64,000 nucleotides of DNA from Malus domestica (lineage: Eukaryota > Streptophyta > Magnoliopsida > Rosales > Rosaceae): NCBI RefSeq assembly GCF_042453785.1, contig NC_091670.1:39629501-39693500 (forward strand), in the 5' to 3' direction. A model generated the notes under the pieces. It worked only from the letters and a program-made list of their open reading frames with translations. It was not told the origin of the DNA and ran no database searches. The translations under genes were made by a program, and so were the position numbers. Every line of letters begins with the position of its first letter. Within the stretch, counting starts at the first letter, position 1. Shown piece by piece: positions 9,577-22,449 of the stretch.

Positions 9577-12500
9577 CTACCATAGGTTCTGATTTTTGTG
9601 GACAAAGCTCTTGCCATGAGGTTTCCATGGTGCAACAGTTTGTTTAGAAGTGGTTGGTGGATGAGGAGGCCATCCAGTCTTAGGACTTGAGCTTCCAAAT
9701 CTACTTTGAGGCATCTCCACTCTAGGAATTGTGGTAAATGTGGCACCCTTTGCCCCTTCAGTAATGGTTGGAGGATGAGGAGATACTCCAGTCATAGGAT
9801 TTGAACTTCCAACTCTACCTTGAGGCATCTCCACTCTAGGAATTGTGGTAAATGTGGCACCTCTTACCCCTCTAGTAACGGTTAGTTGACTGTTATCTTG
9901 AACCTGTGATAGTAACATAATGAAATGAAATTATTCACTTATCATTGGGAAAATTACAAACTATAAGTCAATTGAATATAAATAAGAACTCACTTTTGTA
10001 GCTTCATGGGGATCACAATACAAGGCTTGCTTAGGGTTGTTTCTCCTTGCTATGAGTTTGGACTTTTTAGGCGATGGACCTCCATCGCTTGAATGTACAA
10101 CATCTCCAACATCAACTTGAACAACAGTTGTATGTTGATTCATTACTTGGTCTTCATTTCCAGCAGTTGTACTTGTACCACTCATTTGAGCAGATGAACC
10201 ACTACTTTGTCTTTTTTTCTTGCCGCCAGTTTCTGGTCTAGAATATGCCCATCTCTTGTCAACATATACACCTTGTGGGGCATCTCTAGGCTCATTTTTA
10301 CAAAACTTTTGGTTATGCCCCCAACCCCAACACTTGTGGCATTGTATTGTCTTTCCCTTCCTACTCACAACTTGCTTAGAATCACTATTATTATCATTTA
10401 CCTTTTTCTCCATTTCAGGATCTTTTTTCCTTGCTTTTTTTGGTCTACCGGGTTGTTTTTTCACTAATGGGGGTAGAAGGGGGTCCATGTTGCACTTAGG
10501 CCACATGTTACATCCTTTCAATGAATGAATCATGGGTTCATAAGCTTTCAGATAGGTTGCCTTGTGGTACACCTCATCCACATAATCCTCTGGATCCTGT
10601 CTATTACGACAAATTGCTGCACAACCATGCAAGCATGGTATCCCGGTCAACTCCCACCATGTACAACTACATGTCCTATTAGCAATATCAACCACAAACA
10701 AATCAGACAAACCACTCCCAACTTGGAATTTATAATTTCCTGAATAGGTTGCCAAATAATTCCTAGATGCAAACTTCTCCCTGTTTAACTTGTGTTGAAT
10801 CTTAGGACATACATTCCTCTGAAGTTTACTTATTTCTGTTCTCTTAGCACATAACCTCTTCATTAAATTACACCGTATCATCTCCAACATGGTTAGAATT
10901 GGTTTATCTCTAGCATCAAGTATCTAACTATTAAAGGTTTCACACAGGTTGTTAAGAAGCATGTCACACTTCACCCTTGTGCTAAATCTAGACCTAGCCC
11001 ACCTATCTGGATCTCTTTTTACCAACCAATTATAGGCTTCACCATCAATGCTCTTCAACTTCTCCATTTCAGCTTCAAAGTCAACATGGTTGGGGGCTCT
11101 GGCAGCACTCCATAACAAATCTTTTAATGTCTTACCCTTATGAATGGCTTTAAAATTTCCATACAAATGCCTCACACACCATCTGTGGTCAGCTTTTGGC
11201 ACAACCGTAGTAAAAGCGGTATCCAAACCCTGCAACATTTACTAGATACATCAATAAAAATTAAATAAGCCACTATATTTACATAACTTAAAAGGAAACA
11301 TGGAGTTTACCTTTTGGTTGATCCGATATAAATGTCCACCCATGCTCATGAATTGGTCCAAGATCATCAATAAGAATCTGTAGAAACCAGCACCATGTAT
11401 CTTTATTTTCAATTTCAACAGCAGTATAGGCTATTGGATACATATTGTCATTGGCATCAATGCCAATAGCTGCTAGTAGTTGACCTGTAACCATGTTGTA
11501 TATTTCTTAAATAAATTGAAATCATGCTTTCAAATTTTAATCATTCAAGGTTGAGAAAAAGAAAAAATGTATTTACCTTTAAAAGCTCCTTTAAGATGGC
11601 AACCATCAGCTCCAATCACTGGCCTGCACCCAGCTATAAATCCCTTTTTGCAAGCATCAAGGCAAACATAAAGTCTCTGAAAGAATGGAGGATTTGCATG
11701 CACTTTCATAGTACTTCCGACATTGGTTTGTATAACTTCTTCACAATATTCCCAAACCTTACCATATTGCTCTGCAATTGACCCCCTTATCAATTCTAAG
11801 GCTTCGTGTCTTGCCCTGAAACACTGATCTAAGGATACCTCCAATTCCATCTCGCTCTTAATTACGATTGCATCTGTTCGTGGATCATCTCTAAACCTAT
11901 CAATGTATTTTTCAGCCATGAGTTTGAAGGTGAAATGTTTATTTCTCCATACTCGACTACATGTATGCTCGTCAACAAGTACTTTGATTTGCCAAGTGGT
12001 GTCATTTTGCATCTGACTAGCATGCAATCTCCAAGGGCAAGGTTTAACACACAAAGCTGTAACTCTTATTCGATCATTCTTTTTTAAACCAATGTCGTAA
12101 CCACCAAGAATTGAGTATCGCTTCACTGCTTTTTTTAAAATTTCACGATTTGCAAACCTCATTCTAATCTTCAAACTAGGGTTTTCCATATCTATGCTTG
12201 CATTAAACTCATGATCCCTCTCACTAGATTGTTCTTCATCATCTGAATTTACAGGGCTATGTAATTCCTCTGTTGGCAGCTCTTTTTCTGTTCGGAGATT
12301 CTCAGTAGCTACGTTTTCTGGCAGAATTGTTTCGTCTACACGATCCCTCGTAATAGTTCCTGATAATGGCAAGTCCACATATTTATCAAATAGCAAATTA
12401 TCATCTTCTATAGCAGCATCATTCTCACTGTCATAGAGCTCGTAATCAGAATCATCACTATTCGTTCCATGCTCGTAATGAAAACCATTAGTGCACTGCC

Positions 12501-12990
12501 CACTCTCTTGTACAAAAATTTCATATGGACCATGACCTTCCTCACCAGCAATTACAATATCATTCACACCAACCCGCTCCTCATTGTTCACTTCATCAAG
12601 GTGTGAATAAGTTGCTTGAGAGAATAATTCTACTGGTACTTGAGAGAACACATCATCTAGTATCTCATCGAATACATTGGAATAATTTGATGTTTGATCT
12701 TGAGGGGGTTCTGAAGCTTTATATGGTGTATCAACATCATGCTCTACATAAATAGTCATCTTCCTTGATCTAGGTATAAGCTTCACCATGTCCGTTATGT
12801 CATTGTCAGAAACTAGTGGATGCAAACCATGTTCAGGCTCCTCTCCGAGTTTAGTATAATGGTATTTCTTCACATTTGTATATCCAACCTCTTCCATCAT
12901 GTACTTCAGTTCAATCGTTGACAACAAATCAGGATCCACATTGTCAAAGTACACTGTCTTTACCACCGAAATATGTATGATTGGGCGATA
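9577..12990 (-). pseudogene. MULE transposase (MuDR family), interrupted
   Basis: Minus-strand exons read as 11577-12990, 11311-11484, 9994-11229 and 9577-9903. The amino part has FDNVDPDLLS and the acidic MuDR amino-terminal region. Next come a DDE/MULE domain around GCRPVIGADGCHLKGAFKG, QLLAAIGIDANDNMYPIAY and HRWCVRHLYGNFK, a SWIM zinc finger (CSCTWWELTGIPCLHG) and a CCHC knuckle (CHKCWGWGHNQKFC). The carboxy tail carries two copies of a TFTTIPRVEMPQ repeat. Damage: an in-frame TAG at 10924-10926 between ETFNS and ILDARDKP, where Trp is normal. The exon 2/3 junction is also one base out of frame with the best canonical sites. No convincing start codon exists: the frame is open from a stop near 12991 and the normal amino-terminal ~30-60 residues are missing. 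DDE chemistry would cut the element ends. It lies inside intact TIRs, so it is a transposon gene, not a domesticated one. Confidence 0.87.
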
Positions 12991-13644
12991 TCATCAATTG
13001 CCCTCCACATATAAACTTCAGAGTTAACCTATCAGTACCTATAATTAAAATAAAATTGCATACTTTATCAATCAAATGGCAGTGCACTATATGACAATAA
13101 GGTTGCATACTTTAATCAATCAAATGCAAATTTCAAAGATAACCGACAAGCGATGGAATGTGGAATCCAAAAAAGCAATAAGATTTGTTCTACTACTATT
13201 AAACAACTAATTGGCTTTTTGCCTTCTAGTTTGCACTGTTTGTTTCCTTTTTGTTGCCTTTTCAAAACCCTACACATAAACCCTTATATATACCACTAAG
13301 AAGGAGACCGATTGGAAAAAAGAAAATAGAATCCATGATTCATCCAACGAAAAACCATCAACTCTAGCCTTTGAAGCATAATAAGGAGGAGACCTTCAAG
13401 CATAAAACTGCACATTGTGGATACGATTACGAACAAACGATTTTCAAAGTAGAACAATCACCTAAAGTTATCAAGATTGCAGCAATACCTGGGTATGTTG
13501 GTGGGATGTCTCCCTCAATTCTTCGCTTAGCCATCGATGTGGCTTTTCAAACACGAAACCTTTGGGTATGTTCGTGCTTTAGAATTGGAAACGGGTTTGA
13601 TCTTGAGGGGGTTCTGTACCTAAGCTATTGGCATGCTACTAATT

Positions 13645-13824
13645 ATGAAATGACCATCTTATCCTCAAATGAGACTATTACTAACGGAGGGATAACTGAA
13701 GTTTTAATTTTGGGTATAAATCCTAACAGACTTAGACAACATGGGTTTAAATCCGAATTTTTTTACCACAGGGGTTACCTTCCGAATACCTTATGACCAC
13801 GATGACTATTTATCTGATTAGGCC
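13645..13824 (-). repeat. Right terminal inverted repeat of the MULE
   Basis: Inverted counterpart of 7728-7907, ending GACTATTTATCTGATTAGGCC less one base shown. A few substitutions separate the arms, so the element is not brand new. Confidence 0.92.
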
Positions 13825-13833
13825 TTTCTTTTA

Positions 13834-14895
13834 AATCGGAGCCTTGGATTATTATATTTAAACATGATTTGAGCGCTAATTGATTAGTAAGTTACAGGGT
13901 GCTAACCACTCGTTTAGATCTACATTACCATGTTTTGCATCGTTGAACACAACATTTTAGGTCATTATTCAATGTTCATTGCATAAAAATTTTACTCAAA
14001 TCAATAATCGTTTCATTGTTTAACAATGTTTCTTCAAGAAACAGATGACCATCCGGTGAAATTTTGTGAATAATGCTTGAATAAGGATCTATAGAATGAA
14101 CGATTTTGAGCATTAAATTATAGTGAGTAAACTTGGATTTATGACTAGTGAGATTAGTGAGAAGAGAACCACACCTGCTTAGAACAACTTACATAACGAG
14201 TGTACCGCCACGAAGCCTTCCCATTTAAGAAAAATATACACATGTCAAAGTTATTAAAAATCACTACATAACAGTGAACTTGTTTCATATAAGTCGTTTT
14301 CCTCCGATTAGTCCCCAAAAGTATTTAGCTTTGCTTTTCCTCTCCATGAGTATTGTCTGACCGAGTCTTGGACCGAGCCACGGAGGTGGGGACCACAGAA
14401 TAAGCAGGTAATTAGAAAGAAATAAAAAAATAAAAGGAAAACTAACAAAAAGTAAAAAAAACTTTAGTTTTAATAAAAAATGACAAATAAAGATGTAGTG
14501 AATAGTACAAAAAAGTAAAAATATAATTTTTCGTTAAAAATAAATAGTACTGAAAATGTTTAGTTAAAATTTAAAAAAAAATAAAATGTCACCTTCGTGG
14601 AATTGTTGTGGTGTTCTATTTCTATAAAAAAAGTTAAGCCACGTCACTTATCTTTTGTTTCAATTTTTGTGAGTTGTCAATTGTTGTGGTGGTCTATTTA
14701 TGTAATATTTTTATTCTCGACAATTTTGGAATGGATTCGGAGCTTATTAAAAAAGGAAGTTGAAAACGACATGCCAAACACAACAATCTTTTTACTCGGC
14801 ATCCCTTCTCCCTCCCTCCCTCCCTCCCTCATGCGATTTGCTAATTTTGCCACGTCACCACCCTCACTATCAAAATGACAAAAACCTCCTTGCTG

Positions 14896-14940
<45 letters not shown>

Positions 14941-15137
14941 GTCATCTCTTATCATGAGCACATGAGTCACATAGAATGATGCATCGACATGCAACAATGT
15001 TTGGTTTTCTACATGTAAAACATTATTTATTTTCATTACAATCTATTCCGTAAACATTATACTGAAATGAAAAACCCCCTATTGTCGAGAGAAAAACAGC
15101 TTGGATCATCAACTAAGACCTCTAAATGACCTCTCAA
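13834..15137. other. Intergenic DNA with a dispersed repeat and an ATC microsatellite
   Basis: No coding sequence is supported. About 14441-14590 resembles 55355-55503, a short AT-rich repeat with GTGAATAGTA and AATTTTTCGTTAAA blocks. An ATC microsatellite lies at 14896-14940 after a CCCT-rich run; the methionine-, histidine- or serine-rich frames across it are artefacts. Confidence 0.65.
14441..14590 (+). repeat. Short dispersed AT-rich repeat, copy 1
   Basis: Shares the ordered blocks AACTTTAGTTTT/AACTTTGAGTTTT, GACAAATAAAG/GACAAAATAAAAG, GTGAATAGTA and ATATAATTTTTCGTTAAA with 55355-55503. It is probably a MITE or SINE remnant common in this genome. Confidence 0.6.
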
Positions 15138-15292
15138 TGATAAAACAGCTAGGGGTGCAGAGACAGTTATGAGGTTTGCTTAAAAGCAATCACCTTAAAA
15201 GAGTGTGTAATAACTCATTGATCGAGCCTCTTGCGCTAAAGATAAACAAGGTTAGACGATCAGCCGAAGCTGTAGCATGTAAAAATGCATCG
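15138..15292 (+). pseudogene. Decayed plastid 23S rRNA fragment (NUPT)
   Basis: The blocks GGTGCAGAGACAG, AGGTTTGCTTA, AAGAGTGTGTAATAACTCA, TGATCGAGC, CTCTTGCGC, CCGAAGCTGTAGCATGTAA and AAATGCATCG follow in the order of a conserved part of chloroplast 23S rRNA. The homologous parts of the nuclear 25S and mitochondrial 26S genes, as I remember them, differ at the TGATCGAGC...CTCTTGCGC region. Most differences from the remembered plastid sequence are C to T or G to A, as expected when plastid DNA is methylated in the nucleus. The fragment is too short and altered to function. The comparison is from memory, not an alignment. Confidence 0.8.
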
Positions 15293-17018
15293 TTTGTGTC
15301 GGACACACTAAAAAATTTCTCTAAAAACATTACTCAATTTAGTTGTTTTTTTTTTTTTCTTTTCTTAATTTATCGATTAATTACGAGTGTGGTGTTGGCT
15401 GCGCAACGTAACCAAACGTTGGAGTTGGAGAGACGGCCGTGACGTCTTCGGTTCCGACAAGATTCTGTTGGATTACGGGACCCGCCACACTTTGAACACT
15501 AGCCACTGCCTGCGCAGAGAAGCCGACACGTACGCGGGAAATGGGTCCCACGTCCAGGATAATTATAAAACTCAACCAAAAGTTAAAAAAAAAAGAAAAA
15601 GAAGGGGAGGCACAGAAAGGGAGGTGGTGACCAATTGGGAAGGGTCAAATCGGTCAGTGTATGAATTCACGGTCGGATTAGAAATCTCTCTCCTCTTCTA
15701 TTCATTTCTTTCCGTCTCTTTTTCTCATATTTTTTATTTTGTCTTTCTTGTTCTATAAATTAATGTAAGATATTAATATAATTTAACCGTAATCATTTAA
15801 ATAAGAAGGAAGGGAAGGAAAGAAAAAAGAGAAGGGAGAAAATCTTACTCTTTGACGGCCGGGGGTAGGTGTGGCTACGCAGAAGAGACTAGAGTGGGAG
15901 CAATGACAACAGATGCAGCGTACAGTTTGTGCAGAAGTTGGAGGAGGGAGCGGCTCATGGGTGCTCAGTGGTGATGATGCCAGTGGTGACGTCGGAATTG
16001 GGTGAAAATATATCTTCAAGTAATTAACTAAAGTGAGGTGGTCTGCCGCTCCACCTGCACCTGCATCTCCTTTGCGTGTTGTATTTACTCTTCTTTATTT
16101 CCCCTTTTATTTTATTTTATTTTATCCCCAAACTTAGGATTAGTTTGGCATTACTGTGTTTTGAAAAAAAAATATTGCTTCTGTTGTACTGTAAGAATAA
16201 GCTTATTTTTGCTCATTCACGTTTTTAGTTTTTTTTTTCACAAAAAATTGTGAAAATAAGTTGTTTTTAAATGTTTACTAAACATCTTTTTGAATTCAAC
16301 TTTTTTTTATACCCACTTTCTATAAAAACACCTCAGTACCAAATTAGTACTTATATTTAGAGATTTTAGCATTTGAAATATAAGATGGTATATCAAATGT
16401 TTCCGACCGTTAAAGTTAAAAGCCGGTTACAAAATACATTAAGAAAAAAAAATCTAAATACCATTCTTCTAATATATAGAAGCTTGCGCAGAGAGAATGT
16501 CAATAATTATCTAAGCACGCACGATTCTTAATTGTTGATGCACATGAAGGGAGTTTTGAACTCCAAGCTTATTATTTTAAATTCAACATCCTATCCATTA
16601 ATTTGTTTGTTGTGCTCAACATTTAAATTATTAATATAAGTAAAAATATCGATAAATATATCGATTGCCTTCGAGAAAAATTGCATTGGGTATTAACTCC
16701 TTCAAATTTAGTCGAAATTAGAAAAAAAATTCTAAAAAAATTCAAAATTTCGAAACCTACAATTGGTTCTGGCAAAGTTTCGTAGTGAATTGTTAAAGTC
16801 ATGGATATTCATTGATATTCCTATAACTCATTGATAGAGAGTGAAATTTTCATTTCACCCTCTTTTCATATCAATCTTTAATTTTTAAAATATTCAATAA
16901 AAATATCAATAATTTCGTGAATATTTAGACTCTGGTTGTGCTACACATAAAAACGACATTACATTTTGAAAATTTGAATGATGTGGCCCAAAGGGACACA
17001 TATACATGATAGGCTACC

Positions 17019-17072
<54 letters not shown>

Positions 17073-17879
17073 GAATTATGCATATATTTTTTGCAACCAA
17101 AGCCGCCGCCCTAAAAGGAAGCTGTGAAAAAGGAAAACATTGACCAACAATATAATGCTTATGCTTAATGCTTAATTAATGGCCGTCTCATCCACTTTCT
17201 TTACTCTAATCCAACCATCTTTCTCTCCTTTTCCCTTCTTTTTCCAAATTCTTAATTTAATTAATTAACAATTGCTAATCAAGCTTTTAGCTAGATTTTG
17301 CAATCTTTGTTTACTTTTATGCTTAAAGCGACCTCCTGCTGCTGCCTATTGAACTCCACCTGCACATCAGCTGGCTGCGTCACAAAATGCTCAAAGCAGT
17401 GTTTGATCGACTAATCAAAATACTTGGTGCCACGAGTGAGTCCATAGATTTTGATTTCTACTAATTTATTGGTTAATATGGTTGTTTTGTCTAATCTAAT
17501 ACAAGTTCCAGAAGTAATTGTGTTTCTGGTGTATAATAATTTTTTATCACCACTTCATTTTCACACTCATTAAGAATAAACATGGCATTGAACCACTGGT
17601 TAAGTTTAAAACTAAAATAAACAATATGACAACATGAGTACTTTAGGATTTTCTTGTCTTCAAAGTTGTAACACATTAGTTTCGTAAAAATATGCTAGTT
17701 AAAATTACTTTGCGCTTATGGGATGGTCGGATACAGTTAACTAAAAGCAACTCTTGTGACATGAAAATTTAGTAATCAAATGGCTTGTAGCCACAACATG
17801 TACACTTACGTTAATCATCGTATAAGATGCATTTACAACAACGCAAAAGGCGACAGTAGACCACAAATTACAAAGAGTG
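15293..17879. other. Intergenic DNA, repeat remnants only
   Basis: No gene is recognised. About 16136-16340 looks like a decayed relative of the MITE at 61921-62274, sharing TTTGGCATTACTGTG, TTTTGAAAAAAA and GAATAAGCTTATTTT blocks. A TA run followed by a GA run lies at 17019-17069. The frames at 15176-15758 show no family resemblance and include the plastid fragment. Confidence 0.6.
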
Positions 17880-17884
17880 AGTTG

Positions 17885-18068
17885 TGTAGAATTCTAAGAA
17901 CACACAGTTTCTGAATATGCCTTAATTGTTTCATTCAATGTAATAAAATTACAATGTAGCTGTAGTATATATAAGCAATACGCCAATTACAGTTATGCCC
18001 TTGTCTAATCTATCAATTTACACAAGAATTATAACAAACATCTAACTAACTTTACTTGACTCTTTACA
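17885..18068 (-). repeat. 3' LTR of the degenerate Copia element
   Basis: 184 bases, ending CTTTACA, so the LTR is TG...CA in its own orientation. Differs from the 5' copy by several substitutions, for example TAGCTGTAGTATATA against GGTGCTTCAATATATA. Confidence 0.9.
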
Positions 18069-18069
18069 C

Positions 18070-21000
18070 CCCCTTAAGCTGAACTTGGATGCATCCATAG
18101 GTCCAAGAGAAAGCTTGGATAGCAAGTATAAGAACCTGGATTTAGACAAAAATTTAGTATGAATATCAGCTAGTTGGTCCTGAGTGCACACATATTGTAC
18201 TTTGAGAGGATTAGCTAGCACTAACTCTCGGATATAATGATAATCAAGTTCAACATGCTTGGTTCGAGCATGAAAAACTGGATTGGAGGCAAGTGAAATT
18301 GTAGAAATGTTGTCATACCAGAGATGAGGAACTTGAGGAAGGTGAAAACCAATATCCTTGAACATTTTACAGATCCATGTTATTTCAGCTGCTGCATGGG
18401 CTAACGATCTGTACTCTGCTTCTGTGGAGGATCTAGCAATCGTTGGTTGTCTCTTAACACTCCAGCTAATAAGATTCGACCCCATAAATATACAGTACCC
18501 ACTAGTAAATCGTCTATCAAATATACATCCAGCCAAATCAGTGTCAGAGTAAGCACTAAGATAGATATCATCTTTCTTGAACCACAAACCATGACTCACT
18601 GTGCCTTTGAGAAACCGGAGAATTCTTTTAGCTGCTTGGAGATGTGTTTATCGTGGAGCATGCATAAATTGACAGAATTGATATACAGCAAACGATAAAT
18701 CAGGTCATGTCCAAGTCATGTATTGCAGCGCACCTACAGTGGACCTGTACACTTTTGGATCAGTTAACAAAGGGCCTGTGTGATCAAGTTTGAGGGAACC
18801 AATAGGAGTGAGACACGATTTAACACATTCCATATGTGTCTTTTGAAGCAAGTTAAGAAGGTACTTACTTTGATGTAAGAAGATACCTGCAGAAGATCTT
18901 TGAACCTTAAGACCCAAGAAATAATGCAAGGGTCCCAAATCCTTCACAGGAAATGCAGTGCCCAATTTCTGAATAAATTGTTAACAAGTTGCAGGATTAG
19001 GACCTGTGACAAGTATGTCATCGACATACACCAAGACAATAACAAGAACACGTGATTTGAGCACAAATAAAGAAGCATCAGATTCTGAATGATGAAGTCC
19101 CAAAGATTTGAGAACTGCAAATAATTTGTCAAACCAGGCCCGAAGGGCTTGTTTCAAGCCATACAAAGATTTTCAAAGTTTGCAGACATGATTGGGGTAC
19201 TTAGGAACATTGAAACCAGGTGGTTGGTGCATATTACGTCTTCCTGAAAATCCTCATGCAGAAATGCATTACTGATGTCCAATCGGTTGAGAAACCAATC
19301 GTATTGAACTGCTAAAGAAAGAAAAATTCGAATTGTTACTGGCTTTGCTACATGACTAAACCTTTCTTTGTAATCCAAACCAGCTTGCTGATGAAAACCT
19401 TTGGCCATAAGTCGAGCTTCATATCAATCAATAGACCCATCTAGATGTTTCTTAACTCGAAAAACCCACTTACATCCAACTATGTTCTGATGAGGTTTAA
19501 AAGGTACGGCAAGGCATTGTACTCATCCTTCATAGCAGATATCCAATGAGCATGTTTCGAAGCCTGAAGATAAGTAGTGGGGATAAAATCAACAAATTCA
19601 GGTAAATGATGCTTAGTAGGCTTTTGGTTTAGAGATTCCAGCCTTAGATCTGGTGATCATATGATGTATATTAGGTGTTGCAGGTAAAACTGGAGGTTGA
19701 GAGACTATAGGAGGTGCGTGGGAATGACGAGCATCCAAAGGGACAGATTGTGAACCTAAAGATGTAGGAGAAATATGATGTGCATCATGTACATTGCAAG
19801 TGGTAGGTTGGGCAATAGGTGCATGATGAGCAATAGGTATAGTAAATTGTAAAGTGACATTGGGATTCACTGATGAAGAACCATTAGAAGAACTTGTTAG
19901 AGTTGATATAGAATGAAATGGAAATGGAAAATTAGGTTAATCAAATAGCACATGCCTTGATATGTAGATTCTTTGTGTAACTGGATCAAGGCAACGATAC
20001 CCCTTATGTTGAAAACTATACCCTAAAAATACACATTGTTTACTCTTGTTGTCCAGCTTGGATGAAGTGTATGGCTTGCGCCAAGGAAAACATCCACAAC
20101 CAAAATTTTTAAGCCGAAAGTAATATGGAAGGGTACAAAAAAGAAGTTCCCAAGGAGATTGCAATAAGCCACCAAGAGGAAGCCGATTAATCAAATAAGT
20201 AGCAGTGGAAAATGCTTTAACCTAAAACACATGAGGAACTCTAGATGCAACCAATAATGTTCGTGCAGTTTGAACCAAGTGACGATGCTTCATTTCAACA
20301 CATCCATTTTGCTCCGGAGTATGAGGGCAACTAAATTGTTGTAAAATGCCATGAAGTTTAAGAAAATTCTGAAATTGATAACTAGTAAACTTATTCCCTG
20401 AAGCAGATCAAACAATCTTGATTTTATTTCCAAGAGTATTCCCTACATATGACTTGTACTCCACAATTATTGAAAATACAGAAGACTTAGACTTTAAGGG
20501 AAAATACCAGCTATAATGATCAACAATAAGCAAATAATACCTATAGCCACTCATTGAAACAACATGAGCTGGCCCCCAGACATCACAATGCAACAATTCA
20601 AAACTTCTAGTAGACACAGATCGAGGAGCACCAAATGGAAGCTTGTGATTCTTTGCTAGAGCACAACCATTGCAGAAGAAGTCCAGAGAGGATTTGCCTT
20701 GTACAACAACTTTATTTGTCGAAAAATCTTTACGAAATATAATAGAAGATGGATGTTCAAGCCGGATGTGCCAGATTTTGACATTGGCAGAAGTACATAC
20801 TAGTGCAGCATGAGTGGAAGGAGTAGTTTTGTAGGGAAAAGATGAACTTTGAAGAGGAAAGAAACCATCTTTAACTTGTCCCTGCAAAAGCGTCATCCCC
20901 ATAAAATGATCGTTGACAGAGGATCCATGAATATCAAGGGTTAATGAAGAATCATTATCCTTGATAAATTGATTGGCAGAAAGTAGACTATGTTGCATTT

Positions 21001-22296
21001 AAGGCACATGAAGAACATTTTGCAATTTAAAGGAATGAGCAAGAGTATGCAAAATAGATGTGCCAACATGATCTATAGACGGACCTTTACCATCTCTCAT
21101 GTACACCTTATCTTCACCATTGTAAAGAGTAGGAGACTGGATATTGGAGATATCATTTGTAATGTGAGACGTAGCACCTGAGTCAATGAGCCAACAATGT
21201 GATGGCTTAGCAGTGTAATGGGCACATATGGTAGCAATTTCAGCTTGAGGGACTTTACCTGAGATCTCTGGGTTCATTCGATCGAAGCAATCAATATTTT
21301 CATAACTGTGAGATCCACAGATTTGACATGGAGATTTGTAACAAGAAGAAGAAGCATTACGATTGAATCCAGAATTATAAGTGCCACGATTATAACCAGA
21401 GTTATGGTTGCCATGATTGGAACCTCGAAAACCACGATTTGGACCACGATTATGCCTTCCTTTGTTATAATTATACTGGAATGAATGCTGAGGTGGTTGA
21501 GTTCCATGATTATGAGCAGCAAGAGCTTGTGGTGGTGTGGGAAAGAGTGGCGGTTCGGCTTGCACAGAGAACGCCTGAAAAGGCTCAGAGGATGAAGTTT
21601 TCTTGCGACGCGCCATGGATAGTTCCTCAGTAAGCAACAAGAATTCATCCAAAGAAGTGGACAAAAGACGAAGTAATATGGAATCAGTGAATGATTCAAA
21701 ATCATCAGGAAGACCAGTAAGAGTTGTTGCAATGAGATCACGATCAGTGATAAAGGCTCCAACAGCAATAAGGGAATCAGAGATCTCCTCGATTTACTGA
21801 AGATAATCAGACATTGACTGAGAGCCTTTCTAAATATTCTAAAGCTGCGAACGCAATTGATGAATATGTGCATCCGAGACACCCCCAAATCACTGCTCAA
21901 GTTTGAGCCAGAGATCACGAGTAGAGGAGACACCAACAGTGAACGAAATGACTTCCTCAAAGAGAGTCGAGTTGAACCAGATGAGCAGATTTTAATCATT
22001 CTCGTACCAGTACTCGAAGGCTAGATTTAGCAAGCGATCAGGGAGAAAGGCCGATGGACAAGGTTAGTGTCATCGAAGATACCAATGAGCTTGAAACAAC
22101 GAAGGATTGGTGCAAATAAAGCACGCCATGGCAGGTAATTGGACCGCCGAAGCTGGATCGAAACCATACTGCTAATATTCTGGATCATGAGAGAAGTATA
22201 TACGACTGAGAAAGATTGGGATTTGAGGAAGAAAAGTTAGGGTTTGCGGGGAAGCACCGACTCAATCGGAGAAGAGGAATCGAACGAAGAAGCCAT
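18070..22296 (-). pseudogene. Copia gag-pol remnant, multiply broken
   Basis: On the minus strand a possible gag start is ATG at 22296 (MASSFDSSS). Then come a gag remnant with NRGPNRGFRG-type basic repeats and a zinc knuckle CQICGSHSYENIDC whose histidine position is tyrosine, protease (WLIDSGATSHIT near 21200), integrase (LWHVRLEH-like HHCC region and LLIVDHYSWYFP), and reverse transcriptase. The last is split into frames around 18981-19408 that include FLNRLDISNAFLH, MYGLKQALRAWFDKL and VLVYVDDILVTG. RNase H (STEAEYRSLAHAAAE, HARTKHVELDYHYIRE) lies at 18058-18599. Internal stops and frameshifts separate these pieces, so no polyprotein can be made. Confidence 0.88.
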
Positions 22297-22449
22297 CAAG
22301 ATTCAAGGTTAACAAGTCGAAAATCCGAATCGAAGTAAAACAATTACTCAATCAACACACCGGAGAAGAAAATTGGAGAAGAGCGGAACATCAAAGAAGA
22401 AGGATGCAGTAGGATCGAAGAAGCCGTGAGGCGGTTGGCGATGGTACCA

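Larger units (their letters stand above)
7728..13824 (-). mobile_element. Complete Mutator-like element (MULE), 6,097 bp
   Basis: The left end reads GGCCTAATCGGATAAATAGT and the right end, on the minus strand, GGCCTAATCAGATAAATAGT. A perfect 9-base direct repeat TTTCTTTTA lies immediately outside at 7719-7727 and 13825-13833, the hallmark target duplication of Mutator transposition. The inverted repeats run about 180 bases on each side (7728-7907 and 13645-13824). Inside are a minus-strand MuDR-type transposase gene (9577-12990), a nested TIR element (8485-9539) holding a PPOX fragment, and unassigned AT-rich DNA. The ends look mobilisable, but the transposase frame is damaged, so any movement would probably need a transposase supplied from elsewhere. 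Confidence 0.93.

Noticed and set aside
9961-12966. Domesticated transposase (MUSTANG or FAR1-like) as a host gene
   Set aside because: It sits between matching TIRs with a fresh 9-base target duplication and has a nonsense codon, so it is a transposon gene.
14891-14945. CRISPR-like tandem repeats
   Set aside because: Simple trinucleotide repeat with no spacers; eukaryotic nuclear DNA. No CRISPR array exists in the window.
14698-15036. Frames with runs of Met, Ser or His over 14896-14940
   Set aside because: These are translations of an ATC microsatellite in its different frames.
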